Positions 56,891-64,000 of a DNA stretch of 64,000 nt are shown here, in pieces. The position numbers and the translations under genes are program-made. This DNA is from Bipolaris cookei (taxonomy: Eukaryota > Ascomycota > Dothideomycetes > Pleosporales > Pleosporaceae): contig NRSV01000082.1 of NCBI GenBank assembly GCA_002286855.1, forward strand, positions 49,874 to 113,873. The letters are read 5' to 3'. Position 1 is the first letter of the stretch; each line of letters starts with the position of its first letter. A model generated the notes under the pieces. That model ran no database searches and had not been told where the DNA came from. It saw nothing but the letters and a program-made list of their open reading frames with translations.

Positions 56891-58843
56891 CTAGTCAAAA
56901 TGGATACGCCATAGCTCTCGATCTACACCCGCCTGGAAGGAGCTCCTTGTGTGCAGAGTCGATATGTTGTCGTTGATCACTAGGTCACCCTCCTCCCACG
57001 CATGCCAGTAGCATACCCTACGATCGTGCAGCAACGATTCTAACACATCGCATACACTGTGGTCGCCATCCTCGATAGTCACTTCTGTTGGATCAAATCG
57101 TGTCTTCTCCTGGGGCCACCGCTCGTGGTACTTTAGACAAGGTCGACCCGTTGAAGGATGGGTTACGATGAGCGGCATATTGTCAATGATCGACTGATCG
57201 AAAGAAGGTGTTTTCACTGACCACGTCAGAGACTGAAGATATCCAAGCGATTTGTCTGCTGGCAAAAGATCTAAAAGGAGCTTCGAGCTCGCCCACAGCG
57301 TGTATCCAGTATCCTTCGGACTTGGTGTTACAGCAGCGAAATACTGGAAGCGTGGAGGATGTGGAACTAGATATTCGCTGCCGTCATCTCGGGTGTGCTT
57401 TTGGGTCTTGAACATGCCATCAAAATGAAACGGCATCCATTCCTGACTTAGGACATTATTTAGACCTTGCCCTTCTGCTCCGCGATCTTTGACCTCAAGG
57501 ACAAGACCAAACTTCCATGGCGTAGGCACACCCATCTTGTATGCCATTGCGACAAATGCGTCTCGATTCTTGGTCTGAGCGAAGCCCCTAAGGATGACAG
57601 GGGAGTTAACTTCCGCCAGACGGCGTACCTTTTGCGCATCAATCTCATGTACCGACAAAGATTTGGGCCCACTAGCCGGTCGGATCATGATGCCGCAAGG
57701 ATATGTCGGCTCAAATGTTACAGGAGCCGAGTTACTCCACTGGTATAGCTCTGAACGTTCGCGGAAGTAGCTAGGTCTTTGTTCCTCATAAACGAGCTCC
57801 AGTTTCGCATCCTCTTCAAACGACTTGCGCTGTCCCACGATAATTGTTCCATCGACCATGATCGCGATAGCGCCATGCCACGGTGTAAGCACCTTCTGGG
57901 CTGGTAAGATGTTGACTGAGATTTTGTTCTCGCCTGTGCTGGGGTGAATGGAAAGTCGAACATGATCAGGAAAATTTTCTCGCACTGCTCGAGCAAATGC
58001 TTCTCCACGTTTCAGCATGCTCTTTGCAATGACTTCGATTCCTCTCTTGAAAGCGCTCTTCGTTCGCCCCAGCCCGATGGGATAGGTATCCGCAAGATCC
58101 AGCGAGAGGAACTTTAGATATCCGCAGTAGGTCAGACGCCTGTTCTCATCATCTTTGACGTAGGACTCGTTAGTCAAAGCATCCCAGTCGAAGGTGCCAT
58201 AGCGGTGCATCAGTGCGAGACGGATCGAAGGTGCAGTAGCGGTGTACGTCATGTCGTCAATGTTATCGCGAAAAGATGCGACACCAAGGAGATCCTTTAG
58301 TCGCGCAAACTCAATATGTGTGTAGCCCTTTGTCTTGGTGAGCTGACGAAGCGTTTGACCGTAGGTCCAGACAACATGATCAGGGACTCCTAGAAGGTCT
58401 AGATAATCAGCAACAAATCAACAAGCTATCAGATAAGACATACCGTTGTAAACCAGTCCGTCGGATACAATCGTCAGTATGGCACCAGGGGGATAAATGT
58501 CTTCGATCGCAGCGCAGAGTCCATTCAAGTGCGCCAAAGCGATATCCTCAGCCTTGTCCGGAAGTGTTCCCAGAACTTTGGTGCTACTGTTTGGGCTCTT
58601 AAACGGAAAGGCTGGTAGAACCATGCGAATCGATTCGCTCTTCTTCACAGCTCGGTAGATGAGACCCAGGAACTTGAGTGCTCCCTCATCACTACGGTCT
58701 GGGGCGTTCTTTGGGACAGGAGACTTATACCGCAGAATCACTCCGAGAATGCGCTGGGCTGTATCCATGGCGTCCACATGAAGATGGGCTGGGCTCCTTT
58801 CCTCAGAAAATGGAGGATTATTTGTGCTGAATAACAAAGGCAT
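56891..58843 (-). CDS. Isocyanide synthase - TauD-type dioxygenase fusion (ICS, DIT1/PvcA family)
   Basis: Two exons on the minus strand (58843-58444, 58398-56891), 635 residues. The N-terminal half is the DIT1/PvcA isocyanide synthase domain, which converts an amino acid amine to an isonitrile using ribulose-5-phosphate: ILTIVSDGLVYND (across the intron), LLGVPDHVVWTYGQTLRQL, KGYTHIEFARLKDLLG and SIHPSTGENKISVNIL. The C-terminal half (about residue 370 onward) is an Fe(II)/2-oxoglutarate dioxygenase of the TauD type, with the iron site H458-x-D460 in FHFDG, distal H616 in STLHTRSSF and the 2-oxoglutarate arginine in ELWRIHF. Both sets of residues look intact. Fungal ICS genes are often copper- or iron-linked and clustered; here MFS and FAD-monooxygenase genes follow on the other strand. 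Confidence 0.9.
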
Positions 58844-59647
58844 TCCTTAATGATCAACTTAGGATGCAACAAGAGAGACTGGTATTATGCACTCTAGGCG
58901 GAAAGAACTTGTGCTGACGTTAAGCTATTTGGCTTCGGCTGAGAAAACAGATTAAATCTTTTTGAACCATAGAAAAGCTATTAAAATACTTTCGATCTTC
59001 CCCGCTCGCCCACAAGTTCTAAACGGTATTCTTGGGTCGTTATCACTGTACAGGGTATTAGTATACCCCTGCTCACATGCACTTACCAATACGCCAATGC
59101 TTGGAAGAAACTTGGAGTGGCCACAACGAAGGATTTCGCAGAACGCTTACATCCACAATTTCCAAAGTGGATCACCACTGCAATATCCCAATCTGTAAAT
59201 CACCGAAGACACTGCCACGGCCGGTGACGATTTCCAGATGTGAACCTTCCCGATGCATACCCATTACCGCCGATTGATATCAAACAGGCATATCTGGTGC
59301 AATACAGATTCATCATAGCTTTCCGAAGGAGTCTATTACTTGCACGGCGTCCTAGCCTTGACTAGTAAGGTCAAACTACGGAATCATTCCGCGTACTTGT
59401 ATTTATAATACTGATACTTGACCAGAATGAAAGGTTTGCAAAGATTTTTAATGCAGATAAGTCGGACCTGTGGATCCACAAAATCTCGTATACGAGCGGG
59501 GGTTCTCAGTGGTGCGACAGCGAAAAGTTTGTCTAGCTAACCACGTACTGCATATCCTTAGCCGCAGTCCAACACCGTCGTCTACTATAAGCTGGCAGCT
59601 GAGACGTTGGCAGCCTCGCAAATATCTTGCACAAAGATCCAATCAAA
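58844..59647. promoter_or_regulatory. Bidirectional promoter region of the isocyanide cluster
   Basis: 804 bp between the divergent ICS and MFS starts; shared regulation is likely. I see no gene and cannot name specific binding sites. Confidence 0.5.
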
Positions 59648-60953
59648 ATGACGTCAAGAATGAAACCATGGGCTCAAGTCGTGGCAAGCTTCTTCCTTAT
59701 GTTTAACTCATGGTTAGTGTACCATTATGTTTTTGATATACCTAGCTAACGAAATGAAAAGGGGACTTATTAATGCGTTTGGTGTCTTTCAAGAGTACTA
59801 CAGCTCGTTCACACCCCCACTTTCAACACCATCTTCAATCTCATGGATTGGCTCCCTGCAAACTTTCTTATTACTGGCTTGTGGTTCTGCGACAGGATCC
59901 TTCGTAGACAGAGGTTACGCACAGCTGATGTCTTTCCTCGGCTGCGCATTACTCACTCTGGGCCTGCTCTTGACCTCTTTTAGTGGAGAATTCATGAGTA
60001 CACACCGCCCTGTCTATTATCAGGTGCTGCTATCGCAGGGCATTCTTTGCGGCCTGGGAATGAGCTTACTACTCGTTCCCTCTACAGCAATTACTCCCAC
60101 GTACTTTACGAAGAATCGTGCTTTCGCTGTTGGGCTCGCAAATACGGGCGCATCTCTCGGCGGAATCGTATATCCCATTCTGACGCGGCGTCTCCTCGCC
60201 CACGTAGGATTTAGCTGGGCAGTACGAGCAACGGCACTAGTTGTACTCGTCACAACTGGAATTGGAGGCCTGCTAATTCGACAACGTTCGGAATTGACAA
60301 GAAATCCAGCAAAGCGTAGACTTTATCAATTCGGCTACCTGAAAGACGTTGCGTATGCACTGTTCGTCGCAGGAACTTTCTTCACGTTCGCTGGTATCTA
60401 CATTCCATACTTCTATATCAGCGCATGGGCACGTATTGTAACATTCCCGTTAAGTGGCATGAGCGCATACTATCTGGTTAGCATCATGAACGCTGGTGGC
60501 TTATTCGGTCGAGTCATTCCAAACTTCATCGCAGACAAGTTTGTCTCCGGTTCGATCCTTACTCAAGCGCTAGCTGCAGTCGCCTGTGGAGCCCTTGCAG
60601 CAGGTTGGATGTATATTGAGACGTCTCTCGCAGGCCTGATTGTTTGGGTTATCGCATATGGCTTTGCAAGTGGATCGGTAATCAGCCTCATTCCAGCTAG
60701 TGCGGCGAGCTTAACTCCGGATATGAGCACTCTTGGAGAAAAAATTGGAGTTTTGTTTGCGGGTAATGCGGTTGCAAGCTTGATTGGAAATCCTGTTGCT
60801 GGTGCTATTCAACGAGACACTGGGTCTGGCTGGAAAGGCTTAGCGAGTTACTGTGCGGTTTTCAATATCGTAGGTGGTTGTCTACTGGTTGTTAGTTGGA
60901 CGTTGAATGTGCTTCGTATGAGGGCTTCGGAACGGCTAGGAACCGATAAGTAA
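59648..60953 (+). CDS. MFS transporter, monocarboxylate-porter-like
   Basis: Two exons (59648-59712, 59762-60953), 418 residues. MCT/MCH-type MFS: TM1 FFLMFNSWGLINAFGVFQEYY is formed across the intron. Then come SSISWIGSLQTFLLLACGSATGSFVDRGY, a TM4-5 loop with YFTKNRAFAVGLANTGASLGG and PILTRRLLAHVGFSWAVRA, and C-terminal helices with IGVLFAGNAVASLIGNPVAGAI. The N-terminal cytosolic part is short. Expected plasma-membrane transporter; its place between the isocyanide synthase and an FAD monooxygenase suggests export of the cluster product or self-protection (inference). Confidence 0.87.
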
Positions 60954-61685
60954 ATTTTTGGATGCAATAGCACCAACTTCCGATGATAGTGGCGTATTTC
61001 ATACGAGGAAGACGGCAGTTGCGATAATTGTTCTGGTGACGTCATAACCCCTACATCTATCCATCTCTTGATAACCCAGCCCTTACTGAACCCCTATCAA
61101 CTCCCCAGTCTATTCCTAAAGCTGAACCAACGCCGGCGAATTAATAATTTGCGCCAAGACTATGCGTATGACCTACCTATCATGGCGAAATAATATCGGC
61201 GTATTCCGCATGTTTCATTTGTATCCGCCAATCATGGAGTATGCCTCTGAAAAATCCAGGAGTACAAAATTTGTAGTATGCTGAGCGTTCATTTGCTGAG
61301 TTTTACCTAAATACGCGAAACCAAAGTAATGGGACACCACCAAACCACCACCAAAAGTGGTAAGATACTAAGAAACTAGCCGTTTCGCTTGCTGCAGGTG
61401 TCCGGCTATTTCCGCTCCGCAAGAGTGGGGCGACAAAGGGCCTGACTCAGGTCCTGTACAGGTGACGTATCGGGGACATGGGACTGGTAAGTAGCAGAAA
61501 TCCTTTGTAAGTATATCATAGAATAGGGTTAGGATGAGAAAATGTGACAAAAAGCTCCACCTTATGTGAAATAGAGCGCCGTTGAAATCGCGTCTCGCAT
61601 TCGAGTATATTTGGCAATTTGCACTCAACTACTCATTCTATCGAGGCTCGTCTTTCAATTAAAACTCTCTTTATCTCGACCGACC
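60954..61685. other. Intergenic, promoter of the FAD monooxygenase
   Basis: 730 bp, no recognised coding sequence; a pyrimidine-rich stretch precedes the ATG at 61686. Confidence 0.4.
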
Positions 61686-63598
61686 ATGGCCACAACCGAG
61701 GACCCCAGTAAAGGAGTTTACGCTAATGGCACCCATACGGATGTATCCAAGTCCGATGGAGAGTTTGACTTGGTTATCATTGGAGGTCAGCACTTTTTCT
61801 CATTGTCTGTTTGCGTGTATCAAGGCGCCGAAGGTTTCCCATAGACACAAGCAGGTACTGATTGATTTCCGCAGCTGGACCCACGGGCCTTCTATCAGCG
61901 CTGCTCGCGCGACAACTGGGTATCAGTGTTTGTGTTCTTGATGCAAAGAAAGGCCCGCTTGCATTCGGCGGTGCAGACGCAATTACCGCCCGCACACAGC
62001 AATACCTAGAGGTAGCAAGCAACGGTGAGCAGTTCAAAAAGGATTTGGGGATACTGGGAGAGCTTTTGAACGCTGGTGTAAAATGTAACAGTAAGTCACT
62101 ACTTCGAAACTTCCAAGAGTGCTCTTTTACTGATGCACTTGAACAGCAAGTACAACATATGCGGATGGCGAGTTCACAAGTCGACAGAGCAAATGGTGGA
62201 ATGGAATTCCTCACACTTTCTATAACAACCTGCTCATGATCGGCCAGCCGTACATCGAACGCCTATTCGTTTCACACATCGACGTCCCAATAAACTATGA
62301 TGAGCCTGTTCTGTCATTTTCTCATACAACGTCTCCATCCTTTGTAACAGTTGTAACAGCGAAGCGTACAATCCAGGCAAAGTACTGTCTCGCCGCCGAT
62401 GGAGCACGGAGTTTCATGAGGAATGCCCTCAATATTGGCTGGGAAGGCACAAAACCGAACATGACATGGGCAGTGCTTGATTGCTGGATTGACAGCACAT
62501 TTCCAGTGACGAGGGAGATCGTAACACTGCAAGTAGACGGTGAGTCAAGGATGGCATGGATTCCGCGGTGAGTATAGAAAACTCCACAGCTCGACTGCCG
62601 GCTAATAGGTTTGGCACAGTGAGCGGGGCATGCAGCGATTCTACGTCCTGCTCGAGGGTGACGTCACACAAGAGAAGACTGAAGCCTCAATAAGGCGGCA
62701 TATGGCACCCCACCCTGTTGAGTTCACACACGTCGATTGGTTCAGCAAGTTTGAGGGTCAGTAACACTTCGTCTTCTTTATGTATACAGGTCTAATCCCA
62801 TTTCCAGTTAAAGAACGCGTCGCATCCACCTTCATGCACCCCACGCCTAGTGGCCCCTTCATCCTCGCTGGTGACGCTGCACACGTGCACTCCGTGAATG
62901 GCGGGCAGGGCATGAACACAGGGCTCTCAGATGCCTTCAACTTAATCTGGCGCCTGCATTTCTTACTCCAATATCCATCCCTCCCGTCTTCTACAGCATA
63001 CGCAATCCTATCGAGCTACGACATCGAGCGCCGCAAGACAGCAAAAGGCGTCATCGACGTCGCAGCTAAGCTTGTCCGTAGTACCCTCGCTGACGCGAAG
63101 GGGTACGTCGACCTGATTGAGAAGAACGCGGGTTTCATTACAGGGATGGGGGTGCATTACTCCGGCCTGGAATCGCCGCTTGTCCACCAATCAGAGCACG
63201 GGGTGTGGAAGGCAGGGCACCGGGCACCGGACCTGTGGCTCGATCATCCCACTACGGGTGATGCAGTGCGCTTATACCAGAAACTCACATACGGGCGCTA
63301 TCTTCTCGTGCTTGTAGGTGCACCAAGGAACCAAGTCGAGGTTCTGGAAGAGCGGTTTGCGACTTTGGTCAGGTTGACAGGGTTGAAAGCACTAGGCGTG
63401 GGCGCGTGGAGGTATGATGAGGATGCAGTGGAAGAAGAGGTCCATGTCGATGCGTATGGCTGCTCATGGGTCAAAAAGGGGGAGGAGTATGGTGTACTTG
63501 TGCGGCCAGATTGCTATGTTGAGTTTGTAGGAGGCGTAGAGGAGGTATTAGCATATGTGCAGAAACAGCTACCAGGGCTGTTTAGTAGTAATAAGTAG
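61686..63598 (+). CDS. FAD-dependent monooxygenase, phenol 2-monooxygenase-like
   Basis: Five exons (61686-61785, 61875-62090, 62147-62567, 62620-62756, 62808-63598), 554 residues. Class A flavoprotein hydroxylase: the Rossmann motif DLVIIGAGPTGLLSALLAR is completed across intron 1. Then come ITARTQQYLE (typical of phenol or PHBH-type hydroxylases), the ADGARS motif (CLAADGARSFMR), the FAD ribityl motif GDAAHVHSVNGGQGMNTGLSDAFNL, and a C-terminal thioredoxin-like domain (GRYLLVLVGAP...). All FAD motifs are intact. Expected to hydroxylate an aromatic substrate with NAD(P)H and O2; next to an isocyanide synthase, a tyrosine- or tryptophan-derived isocyanide is a reasonable but unproven substrate. 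Confidence 0.9.
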
Positions 63599-64000
63599 GT
63601 GTTACAAGTAATACCAGAAAGGATTTCCCCCCTAGTGTTACACATGGTTTGGCTATACTTCCCTAGTCTAGGTCCGGGATAGGCTGAGATGGTAATCTGC
63701 AGTGAGCCGTGCGATTTGTCTGGCAATTTGTAGTGGAAAACAGTTATGAATGTAACCGAAGGTGCCCCTCCCCCACCTACACCAAATTGATAAACCCACG
63801 TAGCTACCTGCAGGCCTTCAGCCTACACGTCTTATATAGCCCTCGGGCTGAAACAGGACGTTAATCAATAATAATAATAATAATAACGTGTCTGTATAGC
63901 GAGTGGCTCAGTATAGCGAGTGGCTCACCGTGCCAAGACCCCATCAACTTCACAGCCATTACACCACTATTGCAACGCAACCATAATAGTAAATAGAAAT
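63599..64000. other. Intergenic, simple repeats
   Basis: No gene seen before the window edge. Contains an AAT microsatellite (about 63866-63886) and a perfect 17-bp tandem pair, gtatagcgagtggctca, at 63894-63910 and 63911-63927. Confidence 0.6.

Noticed and set aside
1..64000. CRISPR array or bacterial-type operons
   Set aside because: Spliceosomal introns and fungal gene families throughout; the only regular repeat array (57-bp units) has no spacers and is coding.

Overview
The window is nuclear DNA of a filamentous ascomycete. Genes carry several short introns (mostly 41-69 bp, many exactly 49 bp, GT..AG with CTRAY-like branch sites), and the families are fungal: UstYa/DUF3328, PTH11-like rhodopsin-fold proteins, Dal5-type MFS, isocyanide synthase and pogo/Fot1 transposons. 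The mix of expanded pogo-type and hAT transposons with secondary-metabolite genes suggests a plant-associated Dothideomycete (Pleosporales, Pyrenophora-like); the genus is only a guess.

Layout. 0-19.4 kb is gene-rich: an MFSD10-like MFS transporter, a FATP-type acyl-CoA synthetase, a Dal5-family permease, an F-box-like protein, an ARMT1/DUF89 protein (-), a broken monocarboxylate-type MFS gene, a bZIP factor (-), a damaged GPI-type carboxypeptidase S1 gene and a caleosin-like protein. 20.4-22.4 kb is a decayed pogo transposon. 23.2-28.3 kb is an eight-exon gene for a 1590-residue fusion: indoleamine-2,3-dioxygenase-like haem domain, FAD/NADP reductase, cytochrome b5 and a long C-terminal extension. 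28.5-31.4 kb is a pogo element with a fold-back pogo derivative nested inside.

31.5-53 kb looks like a secondary-metabolism locus blown apart by transposons. It holds a rhodopsin-fold membrane protein, two UstYa-family oxidases (33.4 and 47.7 kb), a small secreted cysteine protein and, at 52.3 kb, a secreted repeat protein with 19-residue units ending in Arg-Arg: the layout of a Kex2-processed dikaritin-type RiPP precursor. Between the UstYa genes lie about 10 kb of nested elements (hAT with a pogo element inside it, two more pogo elements, Tad-type LINE pieces) and an assembly gap. A PI-PLC-like gene next to the precursor is a pseudogene.

54-56.5 kb holds more broken transposons, including a second fold-back and a solo LTR with a 5-bp target duplication. 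56.9-63.6 kb is a compact cluster: an isocyanide synthase-TauD dioxygenase fusion (-), a divergently transcribed MFS transporter and an FAD monooxygenase, predicted to make, export and tailor an isocyanide metabolite.

The strongest candidates for something new are the haem dioxygenase-reductase-cytochrome b5 fusion and the Arg-Arg repeat precursor with its two UstYa partners.
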